Assembly: GCA_017626655.1 (NCBI GenBank)
Contig: JAGAIH010000484.1
Span: forward strand, 1-7,059
DNA: 7,059 nt
Direction: 5' to 3'
From: Clostridia bacterium
GTDB taxonomy: Bacteria; Bacillota_A; Clostridia; Oscillospirales; CAG-272
Every line of letters begins with the position of its first letter. Position 1 is the stretch's first letter. The translations under genes were made by a program, and so were the position numbers. The notes under the pieces were generated by a model. That model did no database searches. It saw only the letters and a list, made by a program, of their open reading frames with translations, and was not told the origin of the DNA. This document shows positions 1 through 5,712 of the stretch, one piece after another.

Positions 1-753
1 TATTCGGTGACCGACACCTACACCACCGACGAGGTGCTGACCTACGTCATCAGCCTGGTCAACGGCGGCTCCACCCCCTTGACCGATCTCACCGTCACCG
101 ACAACCTGGGCGGGTATATCCAGGACGGCGCTCTGCTGGTCCCTCTGGACTACGTGGAGGGATCGCTGAGCTACTACCTGAACGGCGCGCGGCAGGGGAC
201 TCCCGTGATCGGCGACACCAGCCCTCTGGTCATCACGGGCATTACGGTGCCCGCGAACAGCAACGCTTTCCTGGTCTACCAGGCCCGTGTCAACGAGTTC
301 GCGCCTCCCGCCGCAGGGGGGACGGTCACCAACACCGCTACCGTCACGGGGGCGGGGATCCCCGCGCCCATCACCGCCACCGAGACGGTGAACGCCTCCT
401 CCGAGGCTTTCCTGACCATCGCCAAGTCTCTGAATCCCACCACGGTCTCCGAGGGTGACCGCCTGACCTACACCTTCGTGATCCAGAACTTCGGCAACGC
501 CCCCGTGGTGGCCACCGATGACGCCGTGGTCACCGATAACTTCGACCCCATCCTGTCGGATCTGGCGGTGTCCTTCAACGGCGCGGCCTGGACCGAGGGG
601 ACCCAGTACACCTACGACGAGGCCACCGGGGCCTTCGCCACCATCCCTGCCAACATCACCGTGCCTGCCGCCACCTACTCCCGCAACCCCTCGACCGGGG
701 CCTGGACCGTGGTGCCGGGGGTGAGCACCTTGGTGGTGGTGGGGACTGTCTGA
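1..753 (+). CDS. DUF11-like repeat surface protein, C-terminal part
   Basis: The reading frame is open from base 1, so the gene begins upstream of the window; the GTG at 7 is internal. About 250 residues are visible, rich in Thr, Val, Asn, Asp and Gly and free of Cys. Two related beta-rich units can be seen: one with 'LTYVISLVNGG' followed by 'LTVTDNLG', and a second with 'LTYTFVIQNFG' followed by 'AVVTDNFD'. This LTYT...N.G....V.VTD pattern is that of DUF11-type (conserved repeat) domains, which in Bacillota occur as stalk or adhesin-like segments of secreted proteins. The protein stops soon after the second unit, with no LPXTG motif, membrane helix or charged tail, so any attachment must depend on the missing N-terminal part, another protein or non-covalent binding. 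A terminator follows 30 bases after the stop, so this ends its transcription unit. Family is fairly sure; function in adhesion or surface layer is inference. Confidence 0.75.
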   Translation, partial: YSVTDTYTTDEVLTYVISLVNGGSTPLTDLTVTDNLGGYIQDGALLVPLDYVEGSLSYYLNGARQGTPVIGDTSPLVITGITVPANSNAFLVYQARVNEFAPPAAGGTVTNTATVTGAGIPAPITATETVNASSEAFLTIAKSLNPTTVSEGDRLTYTFVIQNFGNAPVVATDDAVVTDNFDPILSDLAVSFNGAAWTEGTQYTYDEATGAFATIPANITVPAATYSRNPSTGAWTVVPGVSTLVVVGTV

Positions 754-782
754 TCTCCGACCTCGGGAAAACAGAAATTTCG

Positions 783-808
783 GGGCTGTCCTGCGGGACG
801 GCCCTTTT
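783..808 (+). terminator. Rho-independent terminator of the DUF11-like gene
   Basis: A 9-bp stem (783-791 with 796-804, one G-T pair) with a four-base TGCG loop is followed directly by TTTT and further pyrimidines. It lies 30 bases after the stop at 753 and just before the promoter at 814, separating the surface-protein gene from the sigma-factor operon. Confidence 0.85.
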
Positions 809-813
809 CTCTG

Positions 814-842
814 TTGCGGGATCGTCGAAAATGTGATATAAT
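814..842 (+). promoter_or_regulatory. Extended -10 promoter for the sigma-factor operon
   Basis: TTGCGG at 814-819 and a perfect TATAAT at 837-842 are separated by 17 bases, and a TG at 834-835 gives the extended -10 form (TGATATAAT). This matches the housekeeping sigma-A consensus rather than an ECF promoter, so the sigma operon is probably transcribed by the main polymerase. Transcription should begin near 849, leaving an untranslated leader of about 87 bases before the sigma start codon. Confidence 0.75.
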
Positions 843-851
843 AAAATAAAA

Positions 852-923
852 ATGGGGATCGCTTTACAGCTTTTCGGAGTTTTGTCGACTGTATGGGTGA
901 AGGAACCATCAAAATATCTGTAA
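852..923 (+). CDS. Possible 23-codon leader ORF
   Basis: An ATG at 852, about 3 bases after the predicted transcription start, opens a 23-residue frame (MGIALQLFGVLSTV..., ending ...SKYL) whose TAA at 921-923 overlaps the AAAGGAGGT ribosome binding site of the sigma gene. There is no room for a ribosome binding site of its own, so it would have to be translated leaderless. The arrangement could couple ribosome movement to sigma initiation, but an ORF this short can arise by chance. I do not recognise the peptide. Confidence 0.2.
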   Translation: MGIALQLFGVLSTVWVKEPSKYL

Positions 924-935
924 AGGAGGTGCGGC

Positions 936-1520
936 ATGGAGCTTCAAGGCAAAGGGGCTATGAGCGACGAGCAGATCGTGGAGCTGTACTGGAGGCGGGA
1001 CGAGCGGGCCATCCTGGAGACCGACCGCAAGTATCAGCATTTTCTGCTGACGGTCGCCCACAACATTCTCCGCGACGCGCAGGACTGCGAGGAGTGTCTG
1101 AACGATACCTATCTGGGGGCGTGGAACGCCATCCCGCCCGCGCGGCCCAAGGTCTTGCAAGCCTTTCTGGCCACCATCATGCGGCGGACGGCCATTGACC
1201 GCTACAAGGCGGGAAAGCGGCAGAAGCGGATCGACTCCGAGCTGACGGTGGCCCTCTCGGAGGTGGAGGAGCTTCTGACCGACGGAAGCGACCCCGCCGC
1301 CGAGCTGGACGCCCGTGAGCTGGGGCGGGTCATCAGCGCATACATCCGCTCTCTGCCCAAGCGGCGGAGGTATATCTTCATGAGCCGCTACTATATGGCG
1401 CGGCCCATCGGGGAGATCGCGGGGCTCTTGGGCTGTAGCGACTCCACCGTCAACAAGGAGATCGCCGCCATCAAGCGGGGACTCAGGGAAGTCTTGGAAA
1501 AGGAGGGGTATCCGCTATGA
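936..1520 (+). CDS. ECF-type RNA polymerase sigma factor (sigma-70 family)
   Basis: This 194-residue protein has the two-domain plan of extracytoplasmic-function sigma factors. Region 2 covers about residues 33-95, with 'RDAQDCEECLNDTYLGAWN' as region 2.2 and 'FLATIMRRTAIDRYKAGKR' as the -10-binding helix. A linker of about 30 acidic residues leads to region 4 at about 127-187, where 'RPIGEIAGLLGCSDSTVNKE' is the helix-turn-helix for the -35 element. It would direct core polymerase to an unknown regulon. The start at 936 has an excellent ribosome binding site (AAAGGAGGT, 922-930); a second ATG at 960 is possible but less well placed. The stop overlaps the next start by four bases (ATGA), the usual coupling of an ECF sigma factor to its membrane regulator. 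The promoter upstream looks sigma-A dependent and I found no convincing autoregulated ECF promoter. Family assignment is secure; the inducing signal is unknown. Confidence 0.9.
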   Translation: MELQGKGAMSDEQIVELYWRRDERAILETDRKYQHFLLTVAHNILRDAQDCEECLNDTYLGAWNAIPPARPKVLQAFLATIMRRTAIDRYKAGKRQKRIDSELTVALSEVEELLTDGSDPAAELDARELGRVISAYIRSLPKRRRYIFMSRYYMARPIGEIAGLLGCSDSTVNKEIAAIKRGLREVLEKEGYPL

Positions 1521-2743
1521 GAGAACAGGAATTTCTGGATGCGGTCAGCCACATCGAGGCAGACGTGGTGGAGTCCTTCGTGGCCATGGATGCCCGACTG
1601 CAAAGGAAGGCGGGGCGCTCCAGGGCCGGGATCATCTGGACGCGGATCGGTGCGGTGGCGGCGTGCTTTGCGGTGGTATTGAGCGCGGTGCTGATCCTGC
1701 CCATGCTGGGTGTGGGGGTGCCCGAGGTCTTTGATCCGCCCTTTGATTTTCCCTTCCCGGGCGGGCCCTCCAACGAGGCGCCTTCGCCTCCACAGCACGC
1801 CTCCTTTGATTTTGACAGCTACGAGGGGATGATCCGAGACTTCAAAAAGAGCGGTCTTCTCGCGGGTTCGGAGTCCATCCAGGGCATCAAGGACAGTATG
1901 GGGGAGACCTACGCCGCCTTCGTGGACAAGGTCGCGCAGGACGGCGAATTCCCTCACCCCATGCTGAACGGTCAGCCCATCCCCTACCAGAACAGGGAGG
2001 GATTTTCCAACGTCACCTTCTTCCCCGACGAGCTGTACGGTCTGCCCTGGGTGTGGTACCACTGTCTGGTGGAGGGGGAGCGGGTCAATATCCAGATCAC
2101 CTACCCCGCCTGCAAGGGTGTGGCGGTGGATCCCGCCAAGGACGTCTCCGAGATGCTGAAGGCCATCGCGCCGAACGCGGTGAACCCGGACAATTACAAG
2201 GACAGACCCAATTACGAGGCTGTGTACCTCCAGAGTATCCCCATGGCAACAGGGGAGGTCGGCGTGCTGGTCTACGAACTGAAGGACAGGATCATGTATA
2301 CCTTCTTCATGGGGGATGCTATGGTCATCGTCACCGACTACGAGGGCGTGATGACCCACCCGCTGTGGAGGCGGTTCTCCGTGGGAATGGGTGAGACCTC
2401 CGCAGAGGCGGGGGAAGATGATCTTTTGGAGGCGGGGGACGTGACCCGGGTCACGGTCTCGTCTCTTCCCGGGAGCTATGCCTACGCCTATGAGGGTGAG
2501 GACGCGCTGGCCATTGTGGAGTATCTGGACAGTCTGTCTCTTCGATCAGAGTTCGAGGAAGATCCCGACGAATACGTAGGTATGACGTGGGTGATCGCCG
2601 TGGATCACGCGGACGGAAGCACCATTACCGTGTACCATTTCGGGAATATGTTCATCCGCGCCGCGGACGGGCCGTGGTACAGGATGGAGTATGAGGAGGC
2701 GGCGCGCTTCCATGCTCTGTTGGATGAGCTGAACGGTGAATGA
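1517..2743 (+). CDS. Single-pass membrane protein, putative regulator of the ECF sigma factor
   Basis: This 408-residue protein starts at the ATG overlapping the sigma stop, with AAAAGGAGGGG (1497-1507) as ribosome binding site inside the sigma gene. Residues 1-44 form an acidic helix-prone N-terminus ending in a basic stretch (RLQRKAGRSR). One membrane helix follows at about 45-66, then a Pro-rich linker (about 69-93) and a 310-residue outer domain. By the positive-inside rule the N-terminus is cytoplasmic, where it could hold the sigma factor, and the large domain is outside as a sensor. The outer part alternates beta-like and acidic segments, with aromatic-rich stretches such as 'YGLPWVWYHC' and 'VYHFGNMFIRAADGPWY'. 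I see no zinc-finger HxxxCxxC anti-sigma motif and do not recognise a named domain. Role as anti-sigma factor is inferred from gene order, overlap and topology, not from homology. Confidence 0.7.
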   Translation: MREQEFLDAVSHIEADVVESFVAMDARLQRKAGRSRAGIIWTRIGAVAACFAVVLSAVLILPMLGVGVPEVFDPPFDFPFPGGPSNEAPSPPQHASFDFDSYEGMIRDFKKSGLLAGSESIQGIKDSMGETYAAFVDKVAQDGEFPHPMLNGQPIPYQNREGFSNVTFFPDELYGLPWVWYHCLVEGERVNIQITYPACKGVAVDPAKDVSEMLKAIAPNAVNPDNYKDRPNYEAVYLQSIPMATGEVGVLVYELKDRIMYTFFMGDAMVIVTDYEGVMTHPLWRRFSVGMGETSAEAGEDDLLEAGDVTRVTVSSLPGSYAYAYEGEDALAIVEYLDSLSLRSEFEEDPDEYVGMTWVIAVDHADGSTITVYHFGNMFIRAADGPWYRMEYEEAARFHALLDELNGE

Positions 2744-2810
2744 TGGTTTCGGATGGAACTGTGTCCTTCAAATTGGGGTTTAGCGGGGAGAAGTCCGCGT
2801 TCCTTACTTA

Positions 2811-2866
2811 GCCTTCCCCAGCGGGGAAGGTGGCACCCGCTTCAGCGGGTGCCGGATGAGGAGAGC
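2811..2866 (+). repeat. REP-like unit, left copy
   Basis: Two perfect hairpins stand side by side. The first has an 8-bp stem CCTTCCCC/GGGGAAGG (2812-2819, 2823-2830) with loop AGC. The second has a 9-bp stem GGCACCCGC/GCGGGTGCC (2832-2840, 2845-2853) with loop TTCA. The unit ends in GGATGAGGAGAGC. From memory, units of this type (GCCTTCCCC..GGAAGG..GGATGAG) are frequent between genes of gut Clostridia. Confidence 0.75.
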
Positions 2867-2879
2867 GGGTTTTAGATTT

Positions 2880-2936
2880 CCTTCCTGGTGTCAGCTTTTT
2901 CCTTGTCTATCAAAAAGAGAAACCACACCCGGAAGG
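2880..2936. repeat. Central hairpin of the composite palindrome
   Basis: CCTTCCTGGTGT (2880-2891) pairs with ACACCCGGAAGG (2925-2936) at 11 of 12 positions. A further 6-bp stem CTTTTT/AAAAAG (2895-2900, 2912-2917) sits inside it, with an 11-base loop. This places a third inverted structure at the middle of the element, between the two REP-like units. Confidence 0.6.
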
Positions 2937-2948
2937 CCTCTGTGTGCG

Positions 2949-2997
2949 GCTCTCCTCATCCACCGCTTCGCGGTCCCCCTTCTCCGCTGGAGAAGGC
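2949..2997 (-). repeat. REP-like unit, right copy in reverse orientation
   Basis: Read on the minus strand this matches the left copy: an 8-bp stem CCTTCTCC/GGAGAAGG (2978-2985, 2989-2996), then a shorter 5-bp hairpin ACCGC/GCGGT (2962-2966, 2970-2974) with loop TTC, then the shared 13-base end. The second hairpin differs from that of the left copy but keeps its own pairing, which suggests structure rather than sequence is what is conserved. Confidence 0.7.
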
Positions 2998-3056
2998 AAA
3001 GGAACGGTCATTGCCACGATAAACCCAAATTTGAAATCAAAGAAAGGAGCACCCCC

Positions 3057-4187
3057 ATGGGCGAAAAGATCAAAATATTTCTCGCCGACGCGGTACGCCG
3101 TGTGGACTGGGTGCTTCTGCTCTGCACCACGGTGCTGTCGGTCATCAGCCTGGTGACGGTCTACGGCGCGGTAGACAACTTCGGCATGAGCAAGCTCCGT
3201 ATGCAGCTGGCCATGGCTCTGGCCGGTGTGGTGGTCACCTTCATCATCGCCAATATGGATTACCACGTCATCGTGGATCGGCTGTGGATGTTCATGCTGA
3301 TCTTCTCGGTGGGCCTTTTGGGTCTGACCCTGGTGGCGGGGGACACCGGCGCGGGAGTGGAAACCGCCAACAAGAGCTGGCTCACCATCCCCATCGTGGG
3401 CATCGCCATCCAGCCCTCGGAGTTCGTCAAGATCACCTTCATTTGCACCTTCGCCAAGCACCTGCACACAGTGCGGGCCTCCATCAACAAGCTCAAGACC
3501 CTCCTGCTCCTGGGCGCTCACGCCCTCCTCATCGTGGGGCTGATCCTGGTCTCGGGCGATCTGGGCGTGGCCTTGGTCTACATGGCCCTCGTCCTCATCA
3601 TGCTCTTCTGCGCGGGACTCCATTGGGGCTATTTCGCGGGGGTGGGCGGCGCCATCGCGGTGGCCTTCCCCTTTCTGTGGGACTACCTGGCCACCTACCA
3701 GCAGGACCGCATCGTGGTGGGCTTCAACCCCGAGCTGGACCCCAAGGACAAGGGCTGGCAGCCCCTCCTTTCCAAGCAGTGTATTGAGAATGGTGGCCTC
3801 TTTGGCGTAGGCTGGCAGAACGGCGGCGACTACGAGGAGCTGACCGCCTCCCACACCGACTTCATCCTGGCCACGGTCTGCGAGAAGTTCGGCTTCCTCG
3901 GGGGACTTCTGGTGATCGTCACCCTGGCGGTCCTGGTCATGCGGATCCTCTGGATCGGTCGCCAGGCCAGCCACGACTACGGTATGCTCATCGCGGTGGG
4001 CGTGGCGGCGGTCATCATCGCCCAGACCCTGGAGAACGTGGGTATGTGCCTGGCCATCCTCCCCGTGGTGGGCATCACCCTTCCCTTCCTCTCCTGCGGC
4101 GGCTCCTCCCTGCTGGCCACCTACATCCTGGTGGGCATGGTCCATTCGGTGAAGTCCCACAAGCCCGTTCGCAGAATGTGGGAGTAA
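3057..4187 (+). CDS. FtsW/RodA/SpoVE family (SEDS) peptidoglycan polymerase, RodA-like
   Basis: SEDS proteins are multi-pass membrane glycosyltransferases that join lipid II into glycan strands, working with a class B penicillin-binding protein. This 376-residue protein has about ten hydrophobic segments. Family motifs appear in order: 'QPSEFVKI' (119-126), 'SGDLGVALV' (166-174), 'FNPELDP' (223-229, RodA-like), 'NGGLFGVGWQNG' (245-256), 'SHTDFILA' (265-272) and 'GITLPFLSCGGSS' (339-351). The Asp of HTDF (268) corresponds to the Asp reported essential for polymerase activity in RodA and FtsW. Two departures are visible: Cys347 where Tyr is usual before GGSS, and 'NKSWLTI' in place of the usual GARRW. 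The ATG at 3057 is chosen because AAAGGAG (3043-3049) lies seven bases upstream. The frame is open back to 2856, but that extension is translated palindrome and lacks family character. No penicillin-binding protein gene is next to it, and no terminator follows it. Confidence 0.9.
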   Translation: MGEKIKIFLADAVRRVDWVLLLCTTVLSVISLVTVYGAVDNFGMSKLRMQLAMALAGVVVTFIIANMDYHVIVDRLWMFMLIFSVGLLGLTLVAGDTGAGVETANKSWLTIPIVGIAIQPSEFVKITFICTFAKHLHTVRASINKLKTLLLLGAHALLIVGLILVSGDLGVALVYMALVLIMLFCAGLHWGYFAGVGGAIAVAFPFLWDYLATYQQDRIVVGFNPELDPKDKGWQPLLSKQCIENGGLFGVGWQNGGDYEELTASHTDFILATVCEKFGFLGGLLVIVTLAVLVMRILWIGRQASHDYGMLIAVGVAAVIIAQTLENVGMCLAILPVVGITLPFLSCGGSSLLATYILVGMVHSVKSHKPVRRMWE

Positions 4188-4191
4188 CAGA

Positions 4192-4242
4192 ATGATCATA
4201 GCGATACAAAAGGCATCCTCCCGTTTAGCTGATGCGCCGTAA
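4192..4242 (+). pseudogene. 16-codon ORF, possible stub of the next gene in the SEDS operon
   Basis: GGGAG at 4180-4184, inside the end of the SEDS gene, lies seven bases before an ATG at 4192. The frame reads MIIAIQKASSRLADAP and then stops at 4240-4242. The placement is that of a coupled downstream gene, yet it ends where the DNA turns AT-rich. It may be the 5' stub of a gene cut by the incoming segment, or a chance ORF. The peptide is too short to identify. Confidence 0.25.
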
Positions 4243-4280
4243 CGAAGGTTTTAAAAATAACAAGTGGTAAAGACAATCGA

Positions 4281-4321
4281 TACAGTATATCGCAAATAAT
4301 TATTTGAATGGAGATACTGTA
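4281..4321 (+). promoter_or_regulatory. Inverted repeat enclosing the tnpV ribosome binding site
   Basis: TACAGTAT (4281-4288) and ATACTGTA (4314-4321) are a perfect 8-bp inverted repeat with a 25-base spacer. The right arm ends on the base before the ATG at 4322, and the ribosome binding site GGAG (4310-4313) lies in the loop next to it. In RNA this could restrict access to the start codon; in DNA it could be an operator. I see no well-spaced promoter in this stretch. Confidence 0.4.
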
Positions 4322-5230
4322 ATGAAAACATTGTACGAAACACTTGGTGGAACCTATTGTGAAGAAAACGGGCGTCTTATTCCAGAAATAAAACTGCCCG
4401 AACAAACCAATTATCAAATTGGCAAGTATGGGCAGTTTTATCTTGACTATATTAAAAACCACCGTTGCGGAAGATATACCACTCTGCTAACCGAAGGCAC
4501 ATTGAATGCTTGTTTGCACCAAATTGACCTTGAAGCAAACGAAATGCTTGAAACCATCATCCCCCGACTCGCTACCGAAAGAGGTATTGATGAAAACATG
4601 AAAGCTCGCGATATGCTCCGTTGGGTTGCTGAGATGAACAACATCAAGGCAAGCGCAGAGGAAGATTTTGAAAACGAACGAGCAATTTATAAGGCAAAGG
4701 TAAATAAATCTATGATACTTAAAACAGAAAGACTAACCATCCGTCACATTGTAGCAGACGATTGGAAAAGCATAAAAGATATTTGGGTGGACTTTAACAC
4801 TTCCGCCCTTTCACAGTACGATAAACCGCACATCACCGATGACGAGGATGTTCAGCCGAGAATTGCAAAATGGGCAGGTGCGAACAGCGGCACCGAGCAT
4901 ATGTTTTTTGCTATCTGCCTTGGAGATACCGTGATCGGATACATAGCCTTTAACATCCGAGAAAACGGACACGAGATCGGCTATTGCTTCCACTCCGCAT
5001 ACCACGGCAAGGGCTACGCAAAGGAAAGCCACTTGGCACTCATTGACTATATGCGTGAGCTTGGTATCAAAAGGCTGACCGCAGGTACGGCACTCAACAA
5101 TACGTCCTCTGTTTCGCTTCTCAAATCCTTGGGCTTTGAGCTGATCGAAACGGAAAAGGTATCCTTCTACAAGGATGCAGACGGCAATGATATTGTATTT
5201 GATGGCGGTGTGTTTGAGTTGGCTTTGTGA
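4322..5230 (+). CDS. tnpV: TnpV domain fused to a GNAT acetyltransferase
   Basis: The 302-residue product has two parts. Residues 1 to about 123 match the TnpV family, a small protein of unknown role carried by Tn4451-type and related elements of Bacillota: 'MKTLYETLGGTYCEENGRLI', 'QIGKYGQFYLDYIKNHR', 'YTTLLTEGTLNACLHQID' and 'RWVAEMNNIKASAEE' are its usual landmarks. After a short linker (KAKVNKS), residues 131-302 are a RimJ/RimL-like N-acetyltransferase: 'LKTERLTIRHIVADDW' opens the fold, 'YHGKGYAKES' (227-236) is the acetyl-CoA pyrophosphate loop, and 'NNTSSVSLLKSLGFE' is the C-terminal motif. The acceptor is unknown. The ATG at 4322 has GGAG eight bases upstream; the in-frame ATG at 4304 has none. 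The acetyltransferase could also start alone at the ATG at 4712, where only a weak AAAGG (4696-4700) is present. It leads a tight array and is compositionally unlike the genes before it. Confidence 0.8.
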   Translation: MKTLYETLGGTYCEENGRLIPEIKLPEQTNYQIGKYGQFYLDYIKNHRCGRYTTLLTEGTLNACLHQIDLEANEMLETIIPRLATERGIDENMKARDMLRWVAEMNNIKASAEEDFENERAIYKAKVNKSMILKTERLTIRHIVADDWKSIKDIWVDFNTSALSQYDKPHITDDEDVQPRIAKWAGANSGTEHMFFAICLGDTVIGYIAFNIRENGHEIGYCFHSAYHGKGYAKESHLALIDYMRELGIKRLTAGTALNNTSSVSLLKSLGFELIETEKVSFYKDADGNDIVFDGGVFELAL

Positions 5231-5244
5231 TTAGGAGTAAAATA

Positions 5245-5694
5245 ATGTCAAGAATTGAAAAAGTTGAATTTACAAATATGTGTATGGTATGCGACGGTGA
5301 GAGGGTCGTTGTTATCGACAGACAGAAGGAAGATTGGCCGGGTATTACGTTTCCGGGCGGTCACGTGGAACTCGGCGAATCTTTTACCGATGCGGTAATA
5401 CGTGAGATACACGAAGAAACAGGGCTGAAAATTTCCTCACTTCAACTGTGTGGAATAAAAGATTGGTACGAAAACGATTGTAGATACGTTGTCTTGTTCT
5501 ATAAAACAACCCATTTTGAAGGTGAGCTTGTTTCTTCCGAGGAAGGAAAAGTTTAGTGGGAGGAAATTGATAATCTTCCCAACCTCAATCTTTCGCTTGA
5601 TATGAAAGATATGCTCCGTGTTTTTACAGAGGATGATTTAAGCGAATTTTTTTACTATCAAAAAGACGGCAAATGGTTATATGATTTGAAATAA
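5245..5694 (+). pseudogene. NUDIX hydrolase gene interrupted by one in-frame TAG
   Basis: NUDIX enzymes cleave nucleoside diphosphates linked to another group; MutT-like members clear oxidised nucleotides. The box GX5EX7REUXEEXGU is complete: G39, E45, R53, E54, E57, E58, G60, within 'GGHVELGESFTDAVIREI' and 'HEETG'. Codon 104 is TAG (5554-5556). Beyond it the same frame runs on without other defects for 45 codons ('WEEIDNLPNLNLSLDMKDML', ending 'GKWLYDLK') to TAA at 5692-5694, giving about 149 codons, normal for the family, and the WxE...LP.LNL..DM pattern expected of the C-terminal helix. A single base change of a Tyr, Trp or Gln codon would explain it. The product would otherwise be 103 residues with an intact catalytic box but no last helix. 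AGGAG (5233-5237) supports the ATG at 5245. It follows the acetyltransferase by 14 bases. Confidence 0.8.
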
Positions 5695-5712
5695 TCTAAG
5701 GTGCGATAAGGA

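Larger units (their letters stand above)
2798..3006. repeat. Composite imperfect palindrome of about 209 bp
   Basis: Most of the 313-base gap between the membrane regulator and the SEDS gene is one nested inverted structure. The outer ends CGTTCCTT (2798-2805) and AAGGAACG (2999-3006) are complementary; inside them two REP-like units face each other, sharing a perfect 13-bp inverted match (2854-2866 with 2949-2961), and a hairpin occupies the centre. It resembles a MITE or paired REP (BIME-like) element. The remaining bases 2744-2797 hold nothing I can name. The element could end or stabilise transcripts, since no separate terminator is visible after the upstream gene. Confidence 0.7.
4188..4321. 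other. Junction between GC-rich and AT-richer DNA
   Basis: Base and codon use change here. Genes upstream favour C or G in third positions (gtc, ctg, gcc), while those downstream freely use A and T (gaa, aaa, att, ttt). The region has no clear promoter or terminator. GCATC (4213-4217) and GATGC (4231-4235) could form a weak stem. I could not identify element ends or target duplications. The tnpV-type gene right after it supports a mobile-element boundary nearby, but an assembly join would look the same. Confidence 0.5.

Noticed and set aside
902..930. GGAACC at 902-907 as an ECF -35 element for autoregulation
   Set aside because: The matching -10 position would fall on the ribosome binding site and transcription would begin at about the start codon; the TATAAT promoter upstream is far stronger.
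893..1198. Overlapping plus-strand frame of 101 codons
   Set aside because: It overlaps the sigma-factor gene in another frame, has no ribosome binding site of note, and its Arg/Gly/Ala/His-rich product matches nothing.
1391..2359. Minus-strand open frame (322 codons) opposite the sigma and membrane-regulator genes
   Set aside because: Low-complexity His/Val/Gly composition, no motif, and no ribosome binding site; a shadow of high-GC coding DNA.
2856..3056. Upstream extension of the SEDS gene by 67 codons
   Set aside because: The extension is translated from the palindromic repeat, adds a Cys/Arg-rich segment foreign to the family, and the ATG at 3057 has a proper ribosome binding site.
2910..4199. 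Long minus-strand open frame (429 codons) opposite the SEDS gene
   Set aside because: It is rich in His, Asp, Gln and Gly in the manner of a reverse read of GC-rich membrane-protein codons, has no family motif, and lies wholly opposite a well-supported gene.
4213..4235. Terminator after the SEDS gene
   Set aside because: GCATC/GATGC gives only a 5-bp stem with a 13-base loop and no T-run.
4188..4321. Integron-type attC site at the head of the small-enzyme array
   Set aside because: The layout recalls gene cassettes, but I found no matching GTTRRRY and RYYYAAC core pair here or between the later genes.
5227..5244. GTG at 5227 as start of the NUDIX gene
   Set aside because: It overlaps the previous stop and the ribosome binding site AGGAG lies after it, pointing to the ATG at 5245.
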